Shown here one piece after another: positions 36,347 through 44,693 of a DNA stretch of 57,156 bases. The DNA lies in contig JAKPCH010000048.1 of the NCBI GenBank assembly GCA_029553375.1, positions 5,001 through 62,156 on the forward strand. Direction: 5' to 3'. The position numbers and the translations under genes are program-made. This DNA is from Deltaproteobacteria bacterium (lineage in GTDB: Bacteria > Desulfobacterota > Syntrophia > Syntrophales > UBA8958). The notes under the pieces are model-generated. The model did no database searches and was not told where the DNA came from. It saw nothing but the letters and a program-made list of their open reading frames with translations. Position 1 is the stretch's first letter. Every line of letters begins with the position of its first letter.

Positions 36347-37723
36347 ATGGGGGACACCATCGCCGCCATTGCCACACCCCCCGGCCTGGGAGGGATCGCC
36401 GTGATCCGGGTCAGCGGCCCGGAGGCGGAGACGATCGCCGGGCGTATCTTCCGGCCCAAGGGGGCGATATCCCGTTTGCGGAGTCACACCCTCCACGCCG
36501 GTACCATCGTCTCACCCTCCACGGGTGAGATCGTCGACGAGGTCCTGGCGGTGATCATGCGCAAGCCCCGTTCCTACACCGGGGAAGATGTCCTGGAGAT
36601 CCACTGCCACGGGGGTTACGTCGTACCCCGGGCGGTCCTCGAGGCGGTCCTCCAAGCCGGCGCCCGGCCGGCCGAGGCGGGGGAATTCACTCGCCGCGCC
36701 TTCCTCAACGACCGCATGGACCTGAGCCAGGCGGAGGCCGTGGGGGAGTTGATCACGGCCGCCACATCCGAAGGGGCCCGTCTGGCCCTCTCCCACCTGG
36801 GGGGTGCCGTCGGTGCCAGGATCGCCGCCGCGGAGGAGCGACTCATGGACCTCCTGGCCCGTCTGGAGGCCTCCCTGGACTTCGGCGAAGACGAGGGGAT
36901 CCCGGCCCGGGAGGGCATAGCCGACCGTATCCAGGAGGAGGTCCGCCTCCTCAACGACCTCGCCGACACCTACAGGACGGGACGTCTCTATCGTCAGGGG
37001 GCGGGTGTGGTGATCATGGGACGGACCAACGTCGGCAAATCGAGCCTCCTCAACCGCCTCCTCGGGGAGACGAGGGCCATCGTCACCCCCCTGCCCGGCA
37101 CGACCCGCGACTTCATCGAGGAGGCCGTGGACGTGGTGGGGCTTCCCGTACGCCTCACGGACACGGCGGGCATCCGCCCTACGGACGACATGATCGAGCA
37201 GGCGGGTATCGACCTGGTCTGGGAACGGGTGGGGAAGGCCGACGCCGTCATCCTCCTCTTCGACGGCTCGGAACCCATCACCGCCGAGGATCGGGATATC
37301 GCCGAGCGCCTCGCCGGGAAAAAGGTCCTTTACGTGATCAACAAATCCGATCTCGCCCCCGCCTTCGCCGAGAAGGATCTCCCCCTTGCCCACGCGGATG
37401 CGACGCCCCTGAGGGTCTCCGCCAAGACCGGTGAGGGGATGGAGACCCTGAAGGAGGCCCTCTACCGTCTCCTCACCGCCTCAGAGAAAGGGGAGGGGGA
37501 GCATGACGGCTGTGTCCTGACGGTCCTGCGCCACCGTCTTGCCGTGGAAAAGGCCGTCTTTCACCTCTGCCAGGCCTCGGGGGCCGCCGTCGCCGGGGCT
37601 TACCCCGAATTGATCGCCGAGGACCTCCGTGACGCCCTGGACGCCCTGGGGGAGATCTCGGGCCGGACGGTCAACGACGCCGTCCTCGACCGCATCTTCG
37701 CCCACTTCTGTATAGGCAAATAG
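36347..37723 (+). CDS. mnmE: tRNA modification GTPase MnmE
   Basis: 458 residues. With MnmG it makes 5-carboxymethylaminomethyl-uridine at the wobble base. N-terminal folate-binding domain (TIAAIATPPGLGGIAVIRVSG), helical domain, inserted G domain (GRTNVGKSSLLNRLL; DTAGIR; NKSD) and the invariant C-terminal CIGK. Starts six bases after jag. Confidence 0.98.
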   Translation: MGDTIAAIATPPGLGGIAVIRVSGPEAETIAGRIFRPKGAISRLRSHTLHAGTIVSPSTGEIVDEVLAVIMRKPRSYTGEDVLEIHCHGGYVVPRAVLEAVLQAGARPAEAGEFTRRAFLNDRMDLSQAEAVGELITAATSEGARLALSHLGGAVGARIAAAEERLMDLLARLEASLDFGEDEGIPAREGIADRIQEEVRLLNDLADTYRTGRLYRQGAGVVIMGRTNVGKSSLLNRLLGETRAIVTPLPGTTRDFIEEAVDVVGLPVRLTDTAGIRPTDDMIEQAGIDLVWERVGKADAVILLFDGSEPITAEDRDIAERLAGKKVLYVINKSDLAPAFAEKDLPLAHADATPLRVSAKTGEGMETLKEALYRLLTASEKGEGEHDGCVLTVLRHRLAVEKAVFHLCQASGAAVAGAYPELIAEDLRDALDALGEISGRTVNDAVLDRIFAHFCIGK

Positions 37724-37740
37724 ACCTTTCGCCGACGGCA

Positions 37741-37757
37741 CTTCTTTACAAAAGAAG
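37741..37757. repeat. Short inverted repeat after mnmE
   Basis: CTTCTTT-aca-AAAGAAG, a 7-bp stem with a 3-base loop in the gap between mnmE and the FlgT-like gene. No T tract follows; it could be an operator or RNA-processing hairpin. Confidence 0.4.
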
Positions 37758-37798
37758 AACTCCATGCTACTGAAGGCCTAAAAAAGGGGGTGGTAGCC

Positions 37799-38941
37799 AT
37801 GAAAAAGATCTCGACCCTCCTGGGGGTCCTGCTGTTTGTGTCGACCCTCGCCGCTTTCGACGCCGCCGCCCAGGTGAGCTGCGTCGACGCAGAGGGGGAG
37901 GCCATCATCGCCAACAACGATCTCCCCTCGGCCCGTCTGGAGGCCGTCGCCAGGGCCAAATGGCACGCCATCGAAAAGACCGTGGGGGTGGATGTCAAGG
38001 CGGGGAGCCTCGTATCCAACTTCGCCATCGTCGAGGACGTCATGAAGACCCAGGTGGGGGGATCCGTCAAGAGCTTCACGAAGAGGTACGAAAAACAGAA
38101 AGACGGCACCTTGGTGGTGGGCATCAACGCCTGCGTGGAACCCAAAAAGGCCAGGGAGGCCATCGCCTCCGACCTCACCCTCAACAGCGGCATCGCCGTC
38201 TTCATCCCCGCCCGTAAACCGGGGAAGGGGGGCGGGGATGATGAGTACGAGGAAACGAACGTCCTTTCCGAGAATCTCATCGCCAAACTGAGGGAACAGA
38301 ACTATACCGTGGTGGACGTCGTCCCGACCCAGACCGTGGACGCCGCCGCCATCGAGAGGGCCGTCAGGGGGGGCAGCACCGTCGCCCTGCGGGGGATGAT
38401 GTACCGCTTCCTCTCGAGTGTCGTCATCATCGGCCGGACGGACTACACCATCTCCACCAAGAAGGGCGAGGACATCGGTTACGGCCTCTCCATGCCCTTC
38501 AACAACGTCACCGTCCGCCTCACCTACCGCATCGTGGCCCGCAACAACAAGACGGGCAACATGGAGATCCTCCATGCCGGCGCGGAACAGGGCCGCGGCC
38601 TGAGACCGAGCGTGGAGGACGCGGCCCACGAGGCCTTGAGAAACGTGGCGGAGAAGGTGACGCCGGTGATCCTAGATAAAGTCGCCGCCTATCTCCAGGG
38701 CAACGTGAAGAAGATCAGGGTGAAGGTGGAGGGGGTCACGGACCTCGACACGAACATGGAGGTCAAGGGGATCCTCCAGAACGTCGTTTGGGTGACGGAG
38801 GTGGAGGAGAAGGAACTGGGTTCCTTCCTCGTGAGCTACCCGGAAAACACCCTCTACCTGGCCAATTCTCTGCAGCAGCGGGGGGGGTTCACCTTGAAGA
38901 ACTTCACCCCTTATTCTTTGACCATGGTCTATCAAAAATAA
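37799..38941 (+). CDS. Exported protein with FlgT/LPP20-like N-terminal domain
   Basis: 380 residues from ATG 37799 (GGGGG tract upstream; GTG 37790 is alternative). Signal peptide MKKISTLLGVLLFVSTLAAFDAAA. Then VSCVDAEGEAIIANNDLPSARLEAVARAKWHAIEK and a V.sGSLVSNF-like stretch, the pattern of FlgT N-terminal / LPP20 domains, followed by two further alpha/beta regions (about 130-250 and 250-380). FlgT stabilises flagellar basal rings in Vibrio, but related domains occur outside flagella. Eleven bases before a CsgG-like lipoprotein, so the pair may assemble one envelope complex. No other flagellar genes nearby. Confidence 0.8.
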   Translation: MKKISTLLGVLLFVSTLAAFDAAAQVSCVDAEGEAIIANNDLPSARLEAVARAKWHAIEKTVGVDVKAGSLVSNFAIVEDVMKTQVGGSVKSFTKRYEKQKDGTLVVGINACVEPKKAREAIASDLTLNSGIAVFIPARKPGKGGGDDEYEETNVLSENLIAKLREQNYTVVDVVPTQTVDAAAIERAVRGGSTVALRGMMYRFLSSVVIIGRTDYTISTKKGEDIGYGLSMPFNNVTVRLTYRIVARNNKTGNMEILHAGAEQGRGLRPSVEDAAHEALRNVAEKVTPVILDKVAAYLQGNVKKIRVKVEGVTDLDTNMEVKGILQNVVWVTEVEEKELGSFLVSYPENTLYLANSLQQRGGFTLKNFTPYSLTMVYQK

Positions 38942-38951
38942 GGAGGTTCTC

Positions 38952-40142
38952 ATAAAAAGGTCTCTTCCCTTGTGCCTGATGGTCCTTTTCCTCATCGCCG
39001 GCTGCGCCACGGCCCCGAAGATCGATCTGACCACCTTCGTGCCCGACCGGACGCAGAAGATAAACATACCGCCCATCTGCAAGCCCAAGTACGACGCCCC
39101 CCTGCCCCTCGTCGCCGTGGCTAACTTCACCAACAACACCACCTTCGACTTCGCCAGCGTCGTCCAGAGCCAGGTCCAGGGATCCGGTGAAAGGACCGCC
39201 GTGGGCGGTGCCGCCGTGGGCGTCGCTCCCGGGGCGGCCGGCGTCGTGTGGGGGGCGAGGGAAAGGAGCCGTTTCCAGACGGACGCCCAGACGATCTCCC
39301 GCCAGGTCAACGCCCGCCTCTCGGAGAGCATCGAGGACGGGGTCACGGACGAGATCGTCAACATGGGGGGTGCCAAGGTCTACACCCGCAAGGAGATGGG
39401 CAAGATCTTCTCCGAGCAGAAGTTCCAGCAGTCCGGCATGGTGGACGACGCCACCCTGGTCAGCCTCGGGAGGCTCAGGGGCGTCAAGTACATCATCACC
39501 GGCTCGGTGAACAACGTGGACCTGAAATGGGTCAGCCATGAGTCGGCCCGCAAGGGCCTCACGAGGGGCGGGAGCGGCAGCTTCGCCCTCGACCTCATTG
39601 GGGTGGCCGTGGCCGCCGGTCTGGAAACCCAGGAGGGTTGGAACATCGGGACGGAACTGACCCTGAGGGTCCTGGACGTGGAGAGCGGCGAGGTCTTGTT
39701 CTCGAAGCGCATGACGGGGAAACACATCATCGGCAAGACCCCCTACCCCAATTACGACGCCCTCATCGGAGGGATCAAGAAGGCGGCGGGAAACAGTCTC
39801 CAGCAGGCCCGCCCCGAGTTGTCCAAGTATTTCCCCATCAAGGGCTACATCACCATGCTGAAACAGAGCCCCGACGGAAAGCAGAAGGCCGCCCGGGTCA
39901 GCATGGGGGAAAAGCAGGGGATCAAGGCCGGGAACGTGCTCTATGTCTATAATTTCGAGGAGGTCGAAGATCCCATGTCGGGCAAGAAGGAGTGCGACGT
40001 CCAGCGCCTCCCCGTGACCCTCGTCGTGTCGTCGGACCAGTTGCAACCCAACGCCTCCTGGGCCATGGTGGAGGCGCCGAGCCCCGCCCATCTCCAGATG
40101 ATCAAGGTCGGCCAGCTCGTGGAAAGGAAACCGTTGCCGTAA
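38952..40142 (+). CDS. CsgG-like outer-membrane lipoprotein (apparent AUA start)
   Basis: 396 residues from ATA 38952, which sits five bases after a perfect AGGAGG and gives MKRSLPLCLMVLFLIAGC, a normal lipoprotein signal with lipobox cysteine C18. The first usual start, TTG 38970, would remove both positive residues of the signal. Mature part resembles CsgG/curli-type secretion proteins: VAVANFTNNT near the start, VTDEIVNMGGAKVYTRKEMGKI, LRGVKYIITGSV, WNIGTELTLRVLDVESGEVLFSKRMTGK. Likely an outer-membrane-associated lipoprotein acting with the preceding gene; whether it forms a CsgG-type pore is unproven. Confidence 0.87.
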   Translation: MKRSLPLCLMVLFLIAGCATAPKIDLTTFVPDRTQKINIPPICKPKYDAPLPLVAVANFTNNTTFDFASVVQSQVQGSGERTAVGGAAVGVAPGAAGVVWGARERSRFQTDAQTISRQVNARLSESIEDGVTDEIVNMGGAKVYTRKEMGKIFSEQKFQQSGMVDDATLVSLGRLRGVKYIITGSVNNVDLKWVSHESARKGLTRGGSGSFALDLIGVAVAAGLETQEGWNIGTELTLRVLDVESGEVLFSKRMTGKHIIGKTPYPNYDALIGGIKKAAGNSLQQARPELSKYFPIKGYITMLKQSPDGKQKAARVSMGEKQGIKAGNVLYVYNFEEVEDPMSGKKECDVQRLPVTLVVSSDQLQPNASWAMVEAPSPAHLQMIKVGQLVERKPLP

Positions 40143-40147
40143 AAACA

Positions 40148-40182
40148 AAACGGCGGGAGGCGAACCAACGCCCCCGCCGTTT
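40148..40182. terminator. Bidirectional terminator between CsgG-like and deacetylase genes
   Basis: AAACGGCGGG (40148-40157) pairs with CCCGCCGTTT (centred 40173-40182). On the plus strand TTTCTTT follows; on the minus strand TTTTGTTTTT follows, so it can stop both convergent transcripts. Confidence 0.75.
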
Positions 40183-40198
40183 CTTTATGGTCCCTACG

Positions 40199-40229
40199 CG
40201 CCCGGGGGCAAAGGCCCGGGTGTTTTTTT
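40199..40229 (+). terminator. Second plus-strand terminator
   Basis: CCCGGG-based 8-bp stem (40199-40206 with 40215-40222) followed by seven T residues. The T tract touches the stop codon of the convergent deacetylase gene. Confidence 0.65.
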
Positions 40230-40972
40230 CAGCTCTCCAGCCCCTCGAGAAAGGCCATGACGTTGCGGCCGAGGACCCGGTGGTTGTAACCGCCCTCAAG
40301 GATGCCGAAATACCCCCCCTTGTTCTTCCTCGCCGCCTCCCGGACCATCCGGCCCATCTCCTTGTAGTCCTCCGTGGCCAACAAACCTCCCCAGTCCTCC
40401 TGGTGGTTGTCGAAACCCGCCGAGACGCCGATGAGGTCCACCTGCCGCTGTCCGAGGAAAGACTCGACCCCCGCGAGGTAATCCCGCCGGCTGGACGAGG
40501 AGGGGTTGTAGATGGAGACGTATTTCTTACCCCCCAGGATGTTCACCGTCCCGTCACCGAAGTGGAGGTCGAAATCGAGGACGAGGGCCGTCTGTATGGC
40601 GCCCTCCCTCTTCAGCTTCTCCAGGGCGATGGCCATGTTGTTGAAATAGCAGAAACCCCAGGCGCTGCCCGCCGAGGCGTGATGACCCGGCGGTCGTATG
40701 AGACCGAAGCAGGGTTCCGTCAGACCGACGCGGGCGGCCTGCACGGCGCCCCCCGCCGCGAGGGCGGCGATGTCGTAAAGGCCCTCCCGGCGGACCATCT
40801 CGATATGGGACTCCGTGTGGACGGCGGCGATGTCCTGCCGGGAGGCGGGAACGGCCTCGATCATCTCCACCTTGTCCCTGATCACCGCGAGGACCGCCTC
40901 TACCCTCCCCGTCGCCGCGGCGGGGTCGGAACAGTATGAGACCTCAAACGATTTGGAATAGACGACCTTCAT
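40229..40972 (-). CDS. Histone deacetylase family (zinc-dependent) amidohydrolase
   Basis: Class I/II HDAC-like fold, 247 residues from ATG 40972 (GGGAGG upstream). Catalytic His pair in LIRPPGHHASAG, zinc ligands in LDFDLHFGDGT, and GVSAGFDNHQEDWGG; ILEGGYN at the end carries the conserved glycine-tyrosine. Bacterial members deacetylate polyamines, acetoin-related or protein substrates; substrate here unknown. Somewhat shorter than the usual 300-370 residues, lacking loops. Last gene of a sirtuin-TANGO2-NUDIX-HDAC run. Confidence 0.92.
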   Translation of the reverse strand: MKVVYSKSFEVSYCSDPAAATGRVEAVLAVIRDKVEMIEAVPASRQDIAAVHTESHIEMVRREGLYDIAALAAGGAVQAARVGLTEPCFGLIRPPGHHASAGSAWGFCYFNNMAIALEKLKREGAIQTALVLDFDLHFGDGTVNILGGKKYVSIYNPSSSSRRDYLAGVESFLGQRQVDLIGVSAGFDNHQEDWGGLLATEDYKEMGRMVREAARKNKGGYFGILEGGYNHRVLGRNVMAFLEGLES

Positions 40973-40997
40973 ATCCCCACCTCCCAAAACAATGGAT

Positions 40998-41438
40998 TCA
41001 AGGCAGAAAACCCCTCGCCCTGAGGAGCTTCACCGTGTTGGCCGACATGGGCAGGAGCAGGCATTCCTCGGGGGATACCCAGCGGGCCTCGAGGGCGTCA
41101 TCCGCCCCCTTCGCCTCCCCGTCCACGTACTCGGCCTCGAGGTCCACAACGACGAAGTGAAAACGGCTCCGCCCCTCTTCGTCCTTCTCGATGAGGTCGA
41201 AGACATAGATCACCTCCCCCGCCTTGACCCTCACGCCCGTTTCCTCGTAGGTCTCCCTTTCGGCGCCCTCGGACAGGGTCTCCCCCAGCCTCAGGGTTCC
41301 GCCCGGGACGGCCCACAACCCCCGACGGGGCTCGACACCCCGTTTCACCAACAACACCCTCCCCTCCCGAAGGACGACGGCCCCCACGCCCACCACGGGA
41401 TGGTCGGGGTACTCCCTCTTCTTCCCCCCCCGACTCAT
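40998..41438 (-). CDS. NUDIX hydrolase
   Basis: 146 residues from ATG 41438, chosen because it overlaps the TANGO2-like stop by four bases. The NUDIX box GETLSEGAERETYEETGV (REXXEEXG core) follows GGTLRLG; strand VVGVGAVVLREGRVLLVKRG precedes it. Cleaves a nucleoside-diphosphate-linked compound; closest in look to ADP-ribose/ (d)NTP-type clean-up enzymes. Between a sirtuin and an HDAC-like gene, so ADP-ribose or O-acetyl-ADP-ribose is an attractive but unproven substrate. Confidence 0.93.
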   Translation of the reverse strand: MSRGGKKREYPDHPVVGVGAVVLREGRVLLVKRGVEPRRGLWAVPGGTLRLGETLSEGAERETYEETGVRVKAGEVIYVFDLIEKDEEGRSRFHFVVVDLEAEYVDGEAKGADDALEARWVSPEECLLLPMSANTVKLLRARGFLP

Positions 41439-42199
41439 CGGAACCGCAGACGAAAAACGGCGGTCTGCCATGCCTCGCTCCCCCCGTTGTAGGATCTCTC
41501 GGTAAAGACGGCCCGCCCTTCGCCGTCGATCATGATCACCGTGGAGGAGCGGGTTCCGTAGACGGGACTGGTGATGAAGATGGGAGAAAGGATCCTCTCC
41601 CACTCGCGGCCAACTCCCGTGTTGGGCAGTTCCTCGTCACCCGCCGGTGTCCGATCGGCGAGGATCCTGAAGAGGGCCTCCACCTCGGGCCGCTCCGCCG
41701 CGGCAAGGTATGAGGCAAGGGCCTCCCTCCCCCGGGCGACCTTAGGCCAGGGGACGTCGAGGAGGGAGTTGCTCAGGCCGTGGAACCCTTCCGTGAGACG
41801 CCCCCCCACACCCCGGTTGGAGTAATGATAGAGATCCTCCACCGTCCCGAAGATGATGCTGAAACCGTTGTACCGTGGCCCTTCCCTCTCCAGGAGCCCC
41901 AGGTAGTCCCGGGGGGACTCGATGCCTTCGAGGAAGCGCCGGACCAGCCAGCCCCGGGAAGGGGCCCCCTCCCGGTGGGAGAGAGGATCGCGGTAGTTCG
42001 TCAGGGCGGCGATGCGGCCTCCCCTGGTGACGCCGCACCATGTCCCGCCTTCCTTGAGGTCCCGGCCCGCCAAAACATCCGGGTTCTCCTCCCAGAAATC
42101 GGCGCAGGCCGCGGGCCGCTCGTAAAACTCGTCGCGGTTGGCCGCCAGGACGAAAGGGTAGCGTGGATGGACGCCGTAGGCGAGAAGGATGAGACACAT
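41435..42199 (-). CDS. NRDE/TANGO2 family protein
   Basis: 254 residues with the family signature AANRDEFYERPA near the N-terminus, preceded by MCLILLAYGVHPRYPFVLA (Cys2 could be an N-terminal nucleophile after Met removal), and GGTWCGVTRGGRIAALTNYR. TANGO2 proteins have been linked to haem handling and to NTN-hydrolase-like folds; bacterial role unsettled. Start is one base after the sirtuin stop; end overlaps the NUDIX start. Confidence 0.93.
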   Translation of the reverse strand: MCLILLAYGVHPRYPFVLAANRDEFYERPAACADFWEENPDVLAGRDLKEGGTWCGVTRGGRIAALTNYRDPLSHREGAPSRGWLVRRFLEGIESPRDYLGLLEREGPRYNGFSIIFGTVEDLYHYSNRGVGGRLTEGFHGLSNSLLDVPWPKVARGREALASYLAAAERPEVEALFRILADRTPAGDEELPNTGVGREWERILSPIFITSPVYGTRSSTVIMIDGEGRAVFTERSYNGGSEAWQTAVFRLRFR

Positions 42200-42200
42200 C

Positions 42201-42986
42201 TCAATGGAGGCGCTTCCTCAAGGCCTCGACCACGGCCGACATGGTCGCCCCCGCGGGGGCGTGGATGACGATGTCGGCGTTGGCGTCATAGGGTGTCTCG
42301 GAGAGGTTGATGATGACCAGCTTCGCCCCCCCGCCCTTGGCGTAGATGGGGATATAGGCCGCGGGATAGACGACGAGGGAAGAACCGATGACGATGAGGA
42401 GATCGCACGTGGCGGCGTGCCGATTGGCCTCCCTCAGGGTCTGCTCCGGCAGGGCCTCGCCGAAGAAGATCACGTCCGGTTTCAACAGCCCCCGGCAATG
42501 GGGGCAGGAGGGGACCTCATCACTCTCCCGACCCGTCTGTAGGATGCTGCCGAGGGTGAAACGCTCGTAACAGCCGAGGCACTTGATCCACCGCATGTTG
42601 CCGTGGAGCTCGTAGACCCGGGACGGGTCGTTCCCCGCCCGCTGGTGGAGGTCGTCCACGTTCTGGGTGATGACGCATTGGAGCTTGCCGATGGATTCGA
42701 GCCAAGCCACGGCCCGGTGGGCCTCGTTCGGTTCCGCCTGGTCGAAGAGGCCGCTGTTGAGGAGGAAGCGCCACTGCTTCCGGCGACACTCGGGGTCGTA
42801 GAGGAACTTGTCGATGGTGAAGTCGTCGGGATCGAAGCGGGACCAGATCCCCCCGGGGCTCCGGAAATCGGGGATGCCTGACTCGGTGCTGACACCGGCG
42901 CCCGTGAATACCACCACCCTGTTGCTCTCGGCGATCAGGGCCGCCACGGCCTCGATCTTGTCGAGGGGCAAAGGCCGGTCGTTCAT
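42201..42986 (-). CDS. cobB: Sirtuin NAD-dependent protein deacylase
   Basis: 261 residues. Rossmann/NAD motif VVFTGAGVSTESGIPDFRSPGG, TQNVDDLHQRAG, catalytic His in ELHGNM, zinc cysteines in KCLGCYERF and PSCPHCRGLLKPDVIFFGE. Removes acyl groups from lysine using NAD+. It contains no Y/R pair obvious for desuccinylase (AxxYxxR) specificity, so deacetylation is likelier. First gene of a four-gene minus-strand run. Confidence 0.95.
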   Translation of the reverse strand: MNDRPLPLDKIEAVAALIAESNRVVVFTGAGVSTESGIPDFRSPGGIWSRFDPDDFTIDKFLYDPECRRKQWRFLLNSGLFDQAEPNEAHRAVAWLESIGKLQCVITQNVDDLHQRAGNDPSRVYELHGNMRWIKCLGCYERFTLGSILQTGRESDEVPSCPHCRGLLKPDVIFFGEALPEQTLREANRHAATCDLLIVIGSSLVVYPAAYIPIYAKGGGAKLVIINLSETPYDANADIVIHAPAGATMSAVVEALRKRLH

Positions 42987-43016
42987 GACCTCATCCTTCC
43001 GTCATCCAAAGTGGAA

Positions 43017-43048
43017 GGGGGCCGCCCTCCTGGGGGCGGCCCCCCTTT
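43017..43048. terminator. Strong GC terminator after the OmpA-Fn3 gene
   Basis: GGGGGCCGCCC (43017-43027) pairs perfectly with GGGCGGCCCCC (43034-43044), an 11-bp stem with a six-base loop. It immediately follows the minus-strand OmpA gene; T tracts are short on both sides. Confidence 0.7.
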
Positions 43049-43051
43049 ATG

Positions 43052-44578
43052 TCACTTCTTAACCGTGTAGTCCACCACGGCCTCGACACGGCGGTTCTTC
43101 TGCCTGCCCGCCGCCGTCTTGTTGGTGGCGATGGGTTTCGTCATCCCGTAGCCCTTGGAGGTCAAGCGGTTGGCCTCGATGCCGAAGTGCTTGATCAGGT
43201 AGGCCCGGACGCTCTCCGCCCGGCGCAGGGAGAGCTGCTGGTTGTACTCCTTCCCGCCGATGTTGTCCGTGTGTCCCTCGATGACGACGTTAAGCTCGGG
43301 ATGGGCCTTCATGACGTCGGCGAACTTTTTGAGCTCCTTGTGATACTTCGCCTTGACGACGGCCTTGTCAAAGTCGAACTCGACATTGATCCGCGCCCGG
43401 CCCTTTTCCATCATCTCCTTGTGGACCGCCGCGGCCGCCGCGGCTTCCTTCTTCTGCTCCTCCGTCTGGAGGACCAAGGTGGTGGCGCAGGCCTGGTCGC
43501 TCCGGTCGGATTCCTGACCGCCCTCCGAAACGGCGGTGACATTGTAGCAGTAATTCGTGTCGGCCTTGAGGCCCTTGTCGGCCAGGGCGGGAACCGTGGC
43601 CGTGGTCAGGTAAAGACCGTCCCGGTAGACCTTGTAACCCGCGGCCCCTTCGACCTTCTGCCAGGCCACGTCGATCTCCTGGTCGGATACGGCCTTGGCG
43701 GTGATGCCCGCCGGGGCGGCCACGGCCTTTCCAAGGGTGGTGGCGCAGGCCTGCTGGCTCTTCTCCGATTCCTCACCGGCGGGGGCCACGGCGGTGACGT
43801 TGTAGCAGTAACGGGTCCCGGCGTTGAGACCGCTGTCGGCCAGAGCGGGGGCGGTGGTGGAAGTCAGGTAGGCACCGTCACGATAGACCTGATAACCCGT
43901 GGCGCCTGCCGACTCCTTCCAGGCGACATTGATCTGGGCCTCCGAGACGGGCGTCGCCGTAATGCCCGTGGGGGCGTAGATGACGGCCTTCGGTTTCTCC
44001 GCCTCGGGGGCTGCCTCCCGCACCGGGGGTTTCTTTTCTCCCCCGAAGAGGAAGCTGAAGCCCAGGTTGTAGGACCAGTTCTTCTTGGAATCGTCGAAGA
44101 TGAACATGTGGCGGACATCGGCGCGCAGGGCGAACCAGTCCGTCAGGAAGAACTTCAGTCCCCCGCCGTAATCGGCGGCGGTGGCGCTTTTATTGGCCAT
44201 CCCCTTGGGGTAGTCGATACTCTGGCCCCCGAAACCGGCCGCCAGGAAGGGCACGACCCGCCACTGGGGGAAGAGGTGGAGGATCCCCTCGAGGCGGTAG
44301 TTACCCACGCTGCTCGTGTCGTCGACATTTATGGCCCGGTCGTATTTCGTCCGGATGAAATCCCCCGAGGCCTCGAGGCCGAAGTACCGTGTGAAGTCGT
44401 AACCCAGCCGCAGGCCGTAGGCGGGGGCGCTGTTGAGATGCTGATCCCCGTCGAAGACATGTCCCCCGACGTAGGGGGTGACGGAAAAGGTCCCGGATCG
44501 GACCTGGGCGTACCCCGCCACGGTGGTGAAAACGAGGGATACCGCTACCAAAACCGCCATCAATAATACCCTCTTCAT
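43052..44578 (-). CDS. OmpA-family protein with barrel, two Fn3-like domains and peptidoglycan-binding domain
   Basis: 508 residues. Signal peptide MKRVLLMAVLVAVSLVFTTVAGYA; eight-strand OmpA-like barrel (about 27-180: FSVTPYVGGHVF, YGLRLGYDFT, NLGFSFLFG); linker; two near-identical fibronectin-III-like repeats (about 203-290 and 292-380, each with APTGITA/APAGITA, YQVYRDGAYLTS/YKVYRDGLYLTT, RYCYNVTAV/NYCYNVTAV and QQACATTL/DQACATTL); C-terminal OmpA domain (about 400-508: FDFDKAVVKAKY, VIEGHTDNIGGKEYNQQLSLRRAESVRAYL, RRVE). Links outer membrane to peptidoglycan. The Fn3 pair presumably spans the periplasm. Confidence 0.95.
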   Translation of the reverse strand: MKRVLLMAVLVAVSLVFTTVAGYAQVRSGTFSVTPYVGGHVFDGDQHLNSAPAYGLRLGYDFTRYFGLEASGDFIRTKYDRAINVDDTSSVGNYRLEGILHLFPQWRVVPFLAAGFGGQSIDYPKGMANKSATAADYGGGLKFFLTDWFALRADVRHMFIFDDSKKNWSYNLGFSFLFGGEKKPPVREAAPEAEKPKAVIYAPTGITATPVSEAQINVAWKESAGATGYQVYRDGAYLTSTTAPALADSGLNAGTRYCYNVTAVAPAGEESEKSQQACATTLGKAVAAPAGITAKAVSDQEIDVAWQKVEGAAGYKVYRDGLYLTTATVPALADKGLKADTNYCYNVTAVSEGGQESDRSDQACATTLVLQTEEQKKEAAAAAAVHKEMMEKGRARINVEFDFDKAVVKAKYHKELKKFADVMKAHPELNVVIEGHTDNIGGKEYNQQLSLRRAESVRAYLIKHFGIEANRLTSKGYGMTKPIATNKTAAGRQKNRRVEAVVDYTVKK

Positions 44579-44613
44579 AACCCCACTCCTTTCCTTGAGG
44601 ATTTAATTTGTAG

Positions 44614-44642
44614 TTTATAGGAGAGTCCCCCGAGAAAATCAA
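44614..44642 (-). promoter_or_regulatory. Sigma-70 promoter of the OmpA-Fn3 gene
   Basis: On the minus strand TTGATT (rc of 44637-44642), a 17-base spacer and TATAAA (rc of 44614-44619), about 35 bases before the start codon. Close to consensus. Confidence 0.65.
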
Positions 44643-44693
44643 CCCCTAAACACCCCCGTTGACAATTCGATCCTTTCCTGCTGAGGTGGCACC

